Below, piece after piece: positions 6,414-14,990 of a DNA stretch of 16,429 nt (positions are counted from its first letter, which is position 1; each line of letters begins with the position of its first letter). The position numbers were made by a program, and so were the translations under genes. The notes beneath the pieces were generated by a model, which was not told where the DNA came from, did not search any database, and saw nothing but the letters and a program-made list of their open reading frames with translations. The stretch spans positions 1 to 16,429 of the forward strand of contig JBGUIU010000347.1 in NCBI GenBank assembly GCA_045113275.1. The letters run 5' to 3'. This stretch comes from UBA1181 sp045113275 (GTDB taxonomy: Bacteria > Bacteroidota > Bacteroidia > Bacteroidales > Paludibacteraceae).

Positions 6414-7187
6414 ATGGGAAAACTAATAATTGCTGGCAGAGAATTCAATTCTCGTTTGTTCCTTGGTACTGGAAAATTCAAGAACAATGAAGTGATGTCT
6501 GATGCCATCAAAGCATCTGAAACAGAAATGGTCACTGTAGCCATGAAACGTATTGAATTACAAGACAAACAAGATGATTTGCTTCAGCATATCATTCAAA
6601 ATAAGAATATTCAATTGTTGCCTAACACTTCTGGTGTTCGTAATGCCGAGGAAGCTATCTTTGCCGCACAAATGGCTCGTGAAGCATTTGGTACGAATTG
6701 GCTGAAGTTGGAGATACATCCCGACCCTCGTTATTTATTACCTGACTCAATTGAAACATTAAAAGCGACAGAGAAACTTGTGAAGTTAGGATTCGTCGTT
6801 TTACCTTATTGTCAGGCAGACCCTACCCTCTGCAAGCATCTTGAAGAGGCTGGTGCTGCAACTGTAATGCCTCTCGCTGCTCCTATTGGTACGAACAAAG
6901 GCCTTCGCACAAAAGATTTCTTACAGATCATCATCGAGCAAGCTACTGTTCCCGTAGTTATTGATGCAGGTATCGGTACACCTAGTCAAGCGGCTGAAGC
7001 CATGGAGATGGGTGCTGATTGCTGTTTGGTCAACACCGCTATTGCTGTAGCCGGCGACCCTGTTCGCATGGCTGAAGCCTTCAAACAAGCTATTATAGCT
7101 GGACGTACAGCTTTCGAAGCTGGCTTAGGATCTGTATGCGACCATGCTGATGCTTCTAGTCCTCTTACCGCATTTTTAAACTCTTAA
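6414..7187 (+). CDS. thiG: ThiG, thiazole synthase
   Basis: Condenses 1-deoxy-D-xylulose 5-phosphate, dehydroglycine and the sulfur carried by ThiS to form the thiazole phosphate. It has 257 residues, a normal length. The TIM-barrel signatures are clear: SRLFLGTGKFKN near the N-terminus, VTVAMKRIEL (40-49), LLPNTSGVRNAEEA (68-81), WLKLEI with the Schiff-base lysine at about residue 98, VLPYCQADP, and the phosphate-binding glycine-rich VVIDAGIGTPSQAAEAMEMGAD. LVNTAIAVAGDP and AGRTAFEAG close the barrel. It lies 21 bases after thiE and 13 before thiC. It is a cytoplasmic enzyme working with ThiS and ThiH. Confidence 0.96.
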   Translation: MGKLIIAGREFNSRLFLGTGKFKNNEVMSDAIKASETEMVTVAMKRIELQDKQDDLLQHIIQNKNIQLLPNTSGVRNAEEAIFAAQMAREAFGTNWLKLEIHPDPRYLLPDSIETLKATEKLVKLGFVVLPYCQADPTLCKHLEEAGAATVMPLAAPIGTNKGLRTKDFLQIIIEQATVPVVIDAGIGTPSQAAEAMEMGADCCLVNTAIAVAGDPVRMAEAFKQAIIAGRTAFEAGLGSVCDHADASSPLTAFLNS

Positions 7188-7200
7188 CCCTCTTCCGATT

Positions 7201-8892
7201 ATGCCTCAAGATAATAAAGCTTACGCAAAAAGAGAAAAAGCTTATATGAAGGGAAAGCTCTTCCCTGATATAAACGTGGGAATGATCAAAGTCAACCTCA
7301 CTCCCACTGTGACAAAAGACGAAAACGGGATTCCTAAATACGAGGAGAACAAGCCTGTTTATATCTATGATACAAGCGGTCCCTTCTCTGATCCTAACAT
7401 AACTGTGGATCTAAAAAAAGGATTACCTCGTCTCCGTGAGAAATGGATCATCGACCGAAATGACACAGAGCAACTGAGTGAGGTGACAAGCGAATATGGC
7501 AAACAACGTCTTGCTAACCCAGAGTTGGATGCGCTTCGCTTTGAACATATCCAGCTTCCTCGTCGTGCAATCAAAGGAAAACATATCACGCAGATGGACT
7601 ATGCCAAAGCTGGGATCATAACCCCTGAAATGGAATACGTTGCAATCCGTGAAAACATGAACTGTGAGGAACTGGGTATAAAAAGTCACATCACACCTGA
7701 ATACATCAGATCTGAGATCGCTCGCGGACGTGCCGTCCTTCCTTGTAACATCAACCATCCTGAAGCTGAGCCAATGATCATAGGTCGCAACTTCTCTGTG
7801 AAGATTAACACTAACATCGGTAACTCAGCCACCACCTCATCCATTGAGGAAGAAGTGGAAAAAGCTGTATGGTCATGCAAATGGGGCGGAGACACATTGA
7901 TGGATCTTTCTACTGGTGCCAATATACATGAGACTCGTGAATGGATCATCCGAAATTGTCCAGTGCCAGTTGGTACTGTTCCTATCTACCAAGCCTTGGA
8001 GAAAGTGAATGGAAAAGTAGAAGACCTCACATGGGAAATTTTCAAAGACACACTGATTGAACAGTGTGAACAAGGTGTCGATTACTTCACCATCCATGCA
8101 GGTATTCGCCGCCACAACGTACATTTGGCAGACAAACGTCTTTGTGGCATCGTCAGTCGAGGTGGTAGCATCATGTCTAAATGGTGCCTAATCCACGACA
8201 AAGAATCCTTCTTATATGAACATTTTGATGAAATATGTGATATCGTAGCTCAATACGACACAGCCCTCTCTCTAGGAGATGGATTGCGTCCTGGCTGTAC
8301 GGCTGATGCAAACGATGAAGCTCAGTTTGCTGAATTAGACACGATGGGAGAACTGGTTACCCGTGCATGGGAAAAAGGCGTACAAGCCTTCATTGAGGGA
8401 CCAGGACACGTGCCAATGCAGAAGATTCAAGAAAACATGGAGCGACAGCTTGATCATTGTCATGAAGCACCATTCTATACCCTGGGTCCTGTTGTAACAG
8501 ATATTGCACCTGGATATGATCATATCACATCAGCCATTGGTGGTGCACAGATTGCATGGCTGGGTACAGCAATGTTATGCTATGTTACGCCGAAAGAACA
8601 CTTGGCTCTCCCAAACAAAGAAGACGTACGGAATGGTGTTGTCACGTTCAAGATTGCAGCACATGCCGCTGATATTGCCAAAGGACATCCTGGAGCCACG
8701 ATTCGTGACAATGCATTGTCAAAAGCACGATTTGAATTCCGTTGGAGAGACCAATTCCATCTTTCTCTCGATCCAGAACGCGCCCTTCAATATTTTGAAG
8801 AAGCCGGACATACGGATGGTGAATATTGCACTATGTGCGGACCTAATTTCTGTGCAGCCAAACTGACTCATGACCTACGAAAGCTTAAATAA
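7201..8892 (+). CDS. thiC: ThiC, phosphomethylpyrimidine synthase
   Basis: A non-canonical radical SAM enzyme that rearranges aminoimidazole ribotide into HMP-phosphate. It has 563 residues, at the short end of the family because the N-terminal extension of the E. coli type is missing; the catalytic domain is whole. The cluster-binding motif CX2CX4C is at Cys543, Cys546 and Cys551 (CTMCGPNFC) near the C-terminus, as expected. Other family blocks are IMNHPEAEPMIIG-like at 180-192, NIGNSATTSSIEEEVEKA, GGDTLMDLSTG, TIHAGIRR, SRGGSIMSKW and EGPGHVPM. The start is the ATG at 7201, 13 bases after thiG. Its 3' end overlaps thiF by 23 bases, an unusually long overlap for this operon. Confidence 0.97.
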   Translation: MPQDNKAYAKREKAYMKGKLFPDINVGMIKVNLTPTVTKDENGIPKYEENKPVYIYDTSGPFSDPNITVDLKKGLPRLREKWIIDRNDTEQLSEVTSEYGKQRLANPELDALRFEHIQLPRRAIKGKHITQMDYAKAGIITPEMEYVAIRENMNCEELGIKSHITPEYIRSEIARGRAVLPCNINHPEAEPMIIGRNFSVKINTNIGNSATTSSIEEEVEKAVWSCKWGGDTLMDLSTGANIHETREWIIRNCPVPVGTVPIYQALEKVNGKVEDLTWEIFKDTLIEQCEQGVDYFTIHAGIRRHNVHLADKRLCGIVSRGGSIMSKWCLIHDKESFLYEHFDEICDIVAQYDTALSLGDGLRPGCTADANDEAQFAELDTMGELVTRAWEKGVQAFIEGPGHVPMQKIQENMERQLDHCHEAPFYTLGPVVTDIAPGYDHITSAIGGAQIAWLGTAMLCYVTPKEHLALPNKEDVRNGVVTFKIAAHAADIAKGHPGATIRDNALSKARFEFRWRDQFHLSLDPERALQYFEEAGHTDGEYCTMCGPNFCAAKLTHDLRKLK

Positions 8893-9682
8893 TACACAAA
8901 AGAGACGTTACAATCGCCACCTCATTCTGGATGGATTTGGATTGAACGGACAGTTGAACCTGCTCAATGCCAAAGTTCTCATCGTAGGTGCAGGAGGGTT
9001 GGGCTCTCCTATCGCCCTATACCTTGCAGCAGCTGGTGTAGGCACCATCGGCATTATTGATGGTGATGTTGTAAGTCTCTCCAATCTGCAAAGACAGGTT
9101 ATCCATGCTACTCGGGATGTGAATCATCCTAAAGTAGAATCTGCTTCCCGTCGGATACAGGACATCAATCCCGATGTGAATGTGATCACGCATGAGATGT
9201 TCCTCACCGAACAGAATGCACTCGAGATTATTCAGAACTACGACTATGTACTCGACGGAACAGATAACTTCTCACCCAAATACCTCATCAACGATGCTTG
9301 TATCATGCTCGGGAAACCGTTCTCCATGGGAGGCATTTCAAGATATACGGGACAACTGATGACACATATACCGGGCACCGCCTGCTATCGTTGTCTCTTC
9401 CCTGAGCCCCCTGCACTGGAAGATGTGGAGACCTGTGCAATAACGGGCGTCCTCGGATCCATCGCCGGCATCTGTGGTACGCTTCTAGCAACAGAGTGTA
9501 TTAAGTATTTCATAGGAGGTGATTTACTGACCGACACCTTATTAACGTTTGATGCTAAAACCATGAATTTCTGTCGTTTCAACTTCAAACCCAATAAGGA
9601 CTGTGCAATGTGCGGTACACATCCGACGATCACCGAACTCAAAGAATATGCATTCAAACCATGTTCCAAAAACAACAAATAA
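8870..9682 (+). CDS. thiF: ThiF (MoeB/HesA-type), adenylates the ThiS C-terminus
   Basis: An E1-like activating enzyme that uses ATP to form ThiS acyl-adenylate. It has 270 residues. The nucleotide site GAGGLG is at 40-45, and DGDVVSLSNLQRQ (64-76) holds the conserved Asp, Asn and Arg. DGTDNF (129-134) follows, then the zinc cysteines Cys172/Cys175 and Cys245/Cys248 in two CX2C pairs. Cys189 lies where ThiF carries its conserved active-site cysteine. There is no rhodanese domain, unlike long MoeB-type proteins. The ATG at 8870 lies inside the end of thiC, which implies coupled translation. MoeB and ThiF are hard to separate by sequence; placement beside thiS and thiH favours ThiF. Confidence 0.92.
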   Translation: MTYESLNNTQKRRYNRHLILDGFGLNGQLNLLNAKVLIVGAGGLGSPIALYLAAAGVGTIGIIDGDVVSLSNLQRQVIHATRDVNHPKVESASRRIQDINPDVNVITHEMFLTEQNALEIIQNYDYVLDGTDNFSPKYLINDACIMLGKPFSMGGISRYTGQLMTHIPGTACYRCLFPEPPALEDVETCAITGVLGSIAGICGTLLATECIKYFIGGDLLTDTLLTFDAKTMNFCRFNFKPNKDCAMCGTHPTITELKEYAFKPCSKNNK

Positions 9683-9705
9683 ACAAACCCACAAACTATT
9701 AAGCT

Positions 9706-10839
9706 ATGTTCAGCGATGAATTAAAACAAATATCGTGGGACGATACAACAAAAAAAATCGCCTCAAAAACAGATCTTGACGTGCGTAGAGCTCTCGCCAA
9801 GGAACATTGTGATGTGGACGACTTTATGTCTCTTATCTCACCAGCAGCCGAGCCTTACTTAGAACAGATGGCACGACTGTCTCAAAAATATACGCAGGAA
9901 CGTTTTGGCAAAACAATGTCAATGTTCATTCCCCTATACATCACCAATTCATGCTCTAACTCTTGCATCTATTGTGGATTTCATAGAGAGAACCCCATGG
10001 CTCGTACCATCCTCACCATCGACCAATGTGAAGATGAATACAAAGCAATAAAGAAACTGGGACCTTTTGAAAACCTGCTGATTGTAACAGGGGAAAATCC
10101 AGCCAAAGCAGGTCCATCCTACATTGCAGAAGCCTTAGATCGAGCTAAAAAATATTTCTCTAACCTAAAAATAGAGGTGATGCCACTCTCTACAGAGGAC
10201 TACGAAATGCTCACTCACCATGGTATGAATGGTGTGATCTGTTTTCAAGAGACCTACAATGCCGCTAATTACAATATCTATCATCCACGCGGCATGAAAT
10301 CCAAATTCGAATGGAGAGTTAACGGATTTGATAGAATGGGCATGGCAGGAGTGCACTCAATCGGCATGGGTGCCTTACTCGGACTGGAAAAAGAGTGGAA
10401 AACAGATGTAACAATGATGGCATACCATCTACGTTATCTTCAAAAACATTATTGGAGAACCAAATACAGTGTTAACTTCCCTCGCATGAGACCAGCTCAG
10501 AATGAAGGATTTCAGCCAAACTGTATTGTATCAGACCGCGAATTGGCTCAAGTCACATTCGCCATGCGTATCTTCGACCATGATGTGGATATCTCCTACT
10601 CTACTCGCGAACCTGAGTTCATTCGCAATAACATGTGTACACTTGGTGTAACCACCATGTCGGCCGCCAGCAGAGTCAACCCAGGTGGATACCATAGTTA
10701 TCCTCAAGCCCTTGAGCAGTTCTCTGTAAACGACGATCGTACAGTAGAGCAAGTAGCTCAGGCACTGAAAGATCGTGGAATAGAACCCGTATGGAAAGAC
10801 TGGGATGAATCATTTGATCATCTAAAAATGATTGTATGA
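9706..10839 (+). CDS. thiH: ThiH, 2-iminoacetate (dehydroglycine) synthase
   Basis: A radical SAM tyrosine lyase giving p-cresol and dehydroglycine, the glycine-imine that ThiG uses. It has 377 residues, the normal length. The 4Fe-4S motif CX3CX2C is at Cys83, Cys87 and Cys90 (CSNSCIYC), preceded by PLYITNS. Downstream are TGENPAKAG, EVMPLSTEDYE, FQETYNAANY and NFPRMRPAQN, all typical of ThiH. The presence of thiH and absence of thiO in the operon points to the tyrosine route, normal for an anaerobe. It starts 23 bases after thiF and its TGA overlaps the next ATG as ATGA. Confidence 0.96.
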   Translation: MFSDELKQISWDDTTKKIASKTDLDVRRALAKEHCDVDDFMSLISPAAEPYLEQMARLSQKYTQERFGKTMSMFIPLYITNSCSNSCIYCGFHRENPMARTILTIDQCEDEYKAIKKLGPFENLLIVTGENPAKAGPSYIAEALDRAKKYFSNLKIEVMPLSTEDYEMLTHHGMNGVICFQETYNAANYNIYHPRGMKSKFEWRVNGFDRMGMAGVHSIGMGALLGLEKEWKTDVTMMAYHLRYLQKHYWRTKYSVNFPRMRPAQNEGFQPNCIVSDRELAQVTFAMRIFDHDVDISYSTREPEFIRNNMCTLGVTTMSAASRVNPGGYHSYPQALEQFSVNDDRTVEQVAQALKDRGIEPVWKDWDESFDHLKMIV

Positions 10840-11369
10840 CTATAGTTATTACCTTACCAACATTTTTCGAAGGAGAAGCTGAACGTATCGTACAACTTCT
10901 CCTTCGTGGAGATGTTGACCTGATTCATTTACGCAAGCCAACAGCTTCTTATGATGAGTTGGAGACGTTGATTCTACAAATTCCAGCTAACTTAAGAAAC
11001 CGTCTGGTCCTACACGATCATCATACGCTAGCACTCAAATATCACCTCTACGGAATCCACTTAAACAGTCGGAACCCAAATCCGCCCGCTGAATGGCATG
11101 GAAGCATCAGCAGAAGCTGTCATTCATTTCAAGAAGTGATCGAGTGGAAACCTAAATGTAACTATGTATCCCTCTCCCCTATATTTGATAGTATTTCAAA
11201 ACAAGGATACCATGCGGCATTTTCGCACGAAGAACTTATTCAAGCAAAAGAAACAGGCATCATAGATTCAAAGGTGCTTGCTTTAGGAGGTGTCACCTTC
11301 GACAAACTGCAAGAGATAAAAGAACTACATTTTGGAGGTGCCATGATACTAGGCGATGCTTGGAAATAA
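10836..11369 (+). CDS. TenI/ThiE-family protein (thiamine phosphate synthase-like, short)
   Basis: 177 residues with the ThiE/TenI barrel pattern: VDLIHLRKP (27-35), RLVLHDHHTLA (56-66), GIHLNSRN (73-80), SCHSFQEV (94-101), YVSLSPIFDSISKQGY (110-125), VLALGGVT (147-154). It is shorter than the ThiE at 5766. At the position of the ThiE metal Asp (HLGxxD) it has HLNSRN, and the SCHS motif is closer to TenI. The B. subtilis TenI catalytic histidine (a G-H pair in the next strand) aligns with Ser-Pro here, by eye. It may therefore be a thiazole tautomerase with altered chemistry, a weak synthase or an accessory protein. It is the last gene of the operon, coupled to thiH by an ATGA overlap. Confidence 0.85.
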   Translation: MTIVITLPTFFEGEAERIVQLLLRGDVDLIHLRKPTASYDELETLILQIPANLRNRLVLHDHHTLALKYHLYGIHLNSRNPNPPAEWHGSISRSCHSFQEVIEWKPKCNYVSLSPIFDSISKQGYHAAFSHEELIQAKETGIIDSKVLALGGVTFDKLQEIKELHFGGAMILGDAWK

Positions 11370-11378
11370 CCGACAAAT

Positions 11379-12029
11379 CTACTCTATAACAACAGGCTCA
11401 CCTAAAAATTTAGGTTGTTTATTCACCAGTAAATCAAGGAATACCTTCACCCTTGCAAATCGTTCCCTGATGCGTGTCTTTATACTCGCCATTTCCTTTA
11501 CATCTTTTGCAGCAAAACCAATTGCATCTATATCATACTGACGAGCAATATAGATGGCTCGCTCATCATGAAAACGCTGTGAAATGATGGTAATTCGATT
11601 CTGTCCAAAAATTGCTTTACAACGCACCACAGAATCCAACGTGCGGAATCCTGCATAGTCCAGAAATATTCTATTTTCAGGAATACCAGCAGCCATCAAA
11701 TCATTTTTCATATCTGTAGGCTCATCATACTCTTTCCGTGAATTGTCACCACTAACAATGATAAAATCCACTTTATGAGCATAATACAAAGCCACAACCG
11801 CTTCAATTCTATATTGATAATAATAATTAACAGCTCCGTTGGAAATCGTTTTAGATGTACCTAATAATAAAGCCACTTTATTATACGGAATATCTTCAAC
11901 AGAGGTATAGATCGACTCCGTTGTTGTTTTAGAAATAATGCAATTTGAAATGATCATCAAAAAAGGAACGATGATCAACACAAACAACATACACCATTTC
12001 CATTTGATTTTCTTAAAAAGCTTTGCCAT
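11379..12029 (-). CDS. SanA/YdcF-like (DUF218) membrane-anchored protein
   Basis: 216 residues with one N-terminal hydrophobic helix (about 12-32) flanked by lysines, which anchors the rest in the periplasm. The DUF218 pattern is clear: VALLLGTSK (52-60), RIEAVVALYYAHKVDFIIVSGDN (74-96), a conserved acidic YDEPTDMKNDL, then IFLDYAGFRTLDSVVRCKAIFG (121-142) and ITIISQRFHDERAIYIAR (146-163). E. coli SanA affects vancomycin resistance at high temperature and envelope integrity; the biochemical activity is not well established. It is convergent with the thiamine operon, with nine bases between the stops, and faces away from the nadE transcript gap. Confidence 0.93.
   Translation of the reverse strand: MAKLFKKIKWKWCMLFVLIIVPFLMIISNCIISKTTTESIYTSVEDIPYNKVALLLGTSKTISNGAVNYYYQYRIEAVVALYYAHKVDFIIVSGDNSRKEYDEPTDMKNDLMAAGIPENRIFLDYAGFRTLDSVVRCKAIFGQNRITIISQRFHDERAIYIARQYDIDAIGFAAKDVKEMASIKTRIRERFARVKVFLDLLVNKQPKFLGEPVVIE
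11400..11420 (+). terminator. Weak hairpin that may end the thiamine operon
   Basis: ACCTAA (11400-11405) pairs with TTAGGT (11410-11415), followed by the mixed TGTTT stretch. It is 30 bases after the TenI-like stop but lies inside the 3' end of the convergent SanA-like gene. The stem is short and AT-rich, so this is the best candidate rather than a confident call. Confidence 0.3.
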
Positions 12030-12152
12030 ATTATTTAAAATCTTTCAAATTTTGGGAACTGAATCCTACATCCTACGTTATCAAAAACTTGAAGATCATT
12101 CGGGTGCGCTGTTCAATGGGAAGCGGGAAGGGTCATATTGGGGACGAATGCC

Positions 12153-12857
12153 TTAATAATAAGAAATTTCTCTCGTCTCTATACGATACTCACTTTCCTC
12201 TTTTTCAGTCTTCTTTCCATCTTGAGAAAACTTATTAACGGTGGTAACACGACGTTTTGTCCAGTTACCCAAACTATCACGTTCCACAATAGTGAAATAT
12301 TCTACTGTGACAGTATAAAGATATTCTCCTTCTCCCATAGAGGGTTCAACTGTGGAAACACATTCTACGTTATTGTCATACATAAAAGACTTACTTCTTT
12401 GAGATTCTAGTCCATTGATAATCATCGAATCCAACATTCCTTGTTCATTATAGACATATTTTTCAGGAATATAAATACCAAAGTCCTCCACATAGACTTC
12501 CTTCTTTGTGATTTGTCCTTTATCGTTGCGAGAAAGCTTGATTTTTTCCTTTGTATCGAAAGAAACAACACCTTGTTGATCGAATGTGTAAGTTTTATCA
12601 AGCCATTCCACATGTTCAAGCTTGCCATTCCAAGTAGAGTCACATTCATATACCTGAACAGACAATTTAGAAACGTTGCCACGCACATCCATAAATTGAC
12701 GGTCGGGAGAGGTAAATGGAGGCAGTTCCTTGACTACCACTACCGTATCTTCTGTAACTTCCTGACTAAGTGTATCTGAACGTTCCTCCTGATTTGTGTT
12801 CGAGCCACTACAAGCGCATAACAGAGCTGTTGTCAGGATGAGAAATACTTTTTTCAT
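12153..12857 (-). CDS. Small lipoprotein with YD/RHS-like repeats, downstream of nadE
   Basis: 234 residues. A classic lipoprotein signal (MKKVFLILTTALLCAC) puts the lipidated cysteine at residue 16, followed by a Ser/Thr/Glu-rich linker. The mature part contains several short beta-hairpin-like units of the type Y-x-F/Y-D/N-x-x-G: YTFDQQGVV, KLSRNDKGQITK, YVYNEQGMLDS and ERDSLGNWTKR. These resemble the degenerate RHS/YD or MORN-like repeats of many Bacteroidales lipoproteins; the comparison is by pattern only. It starts two bases after the nadE stop, so it is almost surely translated from the nadE transcript, though no functional link to NAD is apparent. Predicted at the outer-membrane surface or periplasm. 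Confidence 0.85.
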   Translation of the reverse strand: MKKVFLILTTALLCACSGSNTNQEERSDTLSQEVTEDTVVVVKELPPFTSPDRQFMDVRGNVSKLSVQVYECDSTWNGKLEHVEWLDKTYTFDQQGVVSFDTKEKIKLSRNDKGQITKKEVYVEDFGIYIPEKYVYNEQGMLDSMIINGLESQRSKSFMYDNNVECVSTVEPSMGEGEYLYTVTVEYFTIVERDSLGNWTKRRVTTVNKFSQDGKKTEKEESEYRIETREISYY

Positions 12858-12859
12858 GA

Positions 12860-14776
12860 TTATTTATTTTTCGTTAAACGCTCTACCTCTTCAATCCATA
12901 TTTTGCTGGATGCATCGCTTGGCATTCTCCAGTCTCCACGTGGCGAGAGGTTGACACTACCTACCTTCGGACCATCTGGCATACAGCTTCTCTTAAACTG
13001 TTGTGCGAAGAAACGCCAATAGAACGTGCGCATCCACTTCAATATCGTGGCATCATCATATTTACCTTCAAACGCTTTACGAGCCATAAAGTAAATCTTT
13101 GTAGGTGACAATCCGAAACGAAGGGTGTAGTAGATAAAGAAATCGTGAAGCTCATAAGGTCCCACCAAATCCTCTGTCTTTTGTGCAATCTCTCCTTTAT
13201 CGTCGGCAGGAAGGAGTTCCGGACTGACAGGAGTATCGCAGACATCCAACAATGTCTCCTTTGCAGCTTCATCCATCTCATAAAGAGCTGCATATTTCAC
13301 CAAGTATCTCACCAAGGTCTTTGGAATTGACGTATTGACAGCATACATACTCATGTGGTCACCGTTGTAGGTTGCCCAACCCAACACCAACTCAGACAAA
13401 TCGCCCGTTCCAACCACCAATCCTCCGATCTTATTGGCATAATCCATCAAGATTTGTGTTCTCTCGCGTGCCTGCGTGTTCTCATAGGTGACATCAAGGA
13501 CGGAAAGGTCATGATCAAGATCTTTCAAGTGTTGCAAGCAAGCTGGCTTAATGTCCACCTCCTTGATAGAGATTCCCAGACTCTTCATCATATTGAGTGA
13601 ATTGTGATAGGTACGACCAGTGGTACCGAAACCTGGCATTGTGATTCCAACGATATTTTTACGAGGAAGACCCAGTTTGTCGAATGTCTTCACCATCACA
13701 AGCAGTGCGAGTGTAGAGTCGAGTCCTCCACTAATGCCCACAACCGCTTTCTGGATACCTGTGTGATACAAGCGTGTAGCCAAACCACCCACTTGGATAG
13801 AGAAGATCTCGTTGCAACGAGTCTTCATCTCGTCCTCTGGCGGAACAAATGGATGTGGTGCAAATGTGCGAGTCACATCCGACGGATTGGCATATATCTC
13901 GATTGACTCAAGACGAGTGATTTCAATCTCGTTGTTCTTATTAGGATTCTGATTACCAATGATATAAGCTGAGTTACGCAAGCGATCCGCCTGCAATCGT
14001 TGTACGTCAACATCAGCAATGGTAAGCTGTTCTTTGAAAGAGAATCGTTCCGATGTTGCCAACAGACTACCGTTTTCAGTGAGGATGGCAGTGCCAGAGA
14101 AAACAAGGTCGGTGCTGCTCTCTCCGAACCCAGAGCCCGTATAGATGTAGGCACACACATTCGTGGCAGACTTCTGCTTCACCAATTGACGACGATAGGC
14201 CTCCTTGCCAATCAGTTCATCACTGGCAGAGAGATTGAAGATGATTTCTGCGCCCGCCAGACACATCTCGTCACTTGGAGATGCCGGCATCCATAAGTCT
14301 TCGCAGATCTCAATGCCGAATTTTAGTCCATCGACCTCAAAGATCTGTCTCTTTTCACCGAATCCAGGGGTAAACCAACGTTTCTCGTAAAACTCATTAT
14401 TGCTTGGCAAGTATTGTTTATCCACCTCTGTATGGAAGAAACGGTCGCCCGTACCTGCCACGAAAGCCGCATTATACAATTTACCATCACGATAGTAGGG
14501 CGCACCCACAATGGCATAGAGTCCATGTTGACCAGCCGCCTCATTTATTCTAATGAGTTGTCTTTGCGTCTCTTCAATCAAAGTGCGTTGATAAAAAAGA
14601 TCGGAACAAGTATAACCCGTAAGACAAAGTTCGGGGAAACATACTATTTTAACATTCTCTTGTGCTGCTTTTTCTATCAGCGATATGATTCTGTCGGCAT
14701 TCATCTTGGGATTAGCAATCTCCACCACTGGGATTGCACTGGCAACGCGGACAAATCCTACTTCTTTATTTTCCAT
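12860..14776 (-). CDS. nadE: NadE, glutamine-dependent NAD+ synthetase
   Basis: Converts deamido-NAD+ to NAD+ using ATP and ammonia released from glutamine, the last step of NAD synthesis. It has 638 residues, the usual length for the two-domain form. The N-terminal nitrilase-type glutaminase domain carries the catalytic triad Glu49 (CFPEL), Lys120 (EVDKQYLP) and Cys158 (GIEICEDLW). The C-terminal synthetase domain has the PP-loop SGGLDST (349-355), then VGTGDLSELVLGWATYNGDH and PSPEL-type signatures (PVSPELLP). The ATG at 14776 fits the normal N-terminus. The following lipoprotein begins two bases after the stop. Upstream is the divergent region shared with the ATPase gene; I found no convincing promoter for nadE in it. 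Confidence 0.97.
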   Translation of the reverse strand: MENKEVGFVRVASAIPVVEIANPKMNADRIISLIEKAAQENVKIVCFPELCLTGYTCSDLFYQRTLIEETQRQLIRINEAAGQHGLYAIVGAPYYRDGKLYNAAFVAGTGDRFFHTEVDKQYLPSNNEFYEKRWFTPGFGEKRQIFEVDGLKFGIEICEDLWMPASPSDEMCLAGAEIIFNLSASDELIGKEAYRRQLVKQKSATNVCAYIYTGSGFGESSTDLVFSGTAILTENGSLLATSERFSFKEQLTIADVDVQRLQADRLRNSAYIIGNQNPNKNNEIEITRLESIEIYANPSDVTRTFAPHPFVPPEDEMKTRCNEIFSIQVGGLATRLYHTGIQKAVVGISGGLDSTLALLVMVKTFDKLGLPRKNIVGITMPGFGTTGRTYHNSLNMMKSLGISIKEVDIKPACLQHLKDLDHDLSVLDVTYENTQARERTQILMDYANKIGGLVVGTGDLSELVLGWATYNGDHMSMYAVNTSIPKTLVRYLVKYAALYEMDEAAKETLLDVCDTPVSPELLPADDKGEIAQKTEDLVGPYELHDFFIYYTLRFGLSPTKIYFMARKAFEGKYDDATILKWMRTFYWRFFAQQFKRSCMPDGPKVGSVNLSPRGDWRMPSDASSKIWIEEVERLTKNK

Positions 14777-14929
14777 ATTGTGTTAATTAAGTAATTCATT
14801 TTCAATGGAAAAGGAAAGGTAAAACTCCTAACCAATAATCAATGCAATTTACAAAAAATCGAGAATATAGCATTACTAAATCAACTTTATTTTCATCTAA
14901 TGTATTTTGTAGAAATGTAACATTTTTTT

Positions 14930-14957
14930 GTAGATATGCACGGCCGTGTGTCTCTAT
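14930..14957. repeat. 28-bp dispersed palindromic repeat, copy 2 (degenerate)
   Basis: Left arm GTAGATATGCACGG and right arm CCGTGTGTCTCTAT. Relative to the presumed symmetric form it has four changes spread over both arms; the GCACGGCCGTG core is kept. It is the oldest-looking copy in the window, located between the nadE and ATPase promoters. Confidence 0.75.
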
Positions 14958-14990
14958 GGTGACCGATTAACAAACGACTTAAAAAAAGGC

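Noticed and set aside
7365..8523. Several open frames opposite thiC
   Set aside because: They are shadows of a strongly conserved coding sequence, with no family resemblance or start signals of their own.
12030..12152. Possible small gene or RNA between the SanA-like gene and the lipoprotein
   Set aside because: The short forward frames run into both neighbouring reverse genes. No promoter, stem-loop or conserved motif was seen in these 123 bases.
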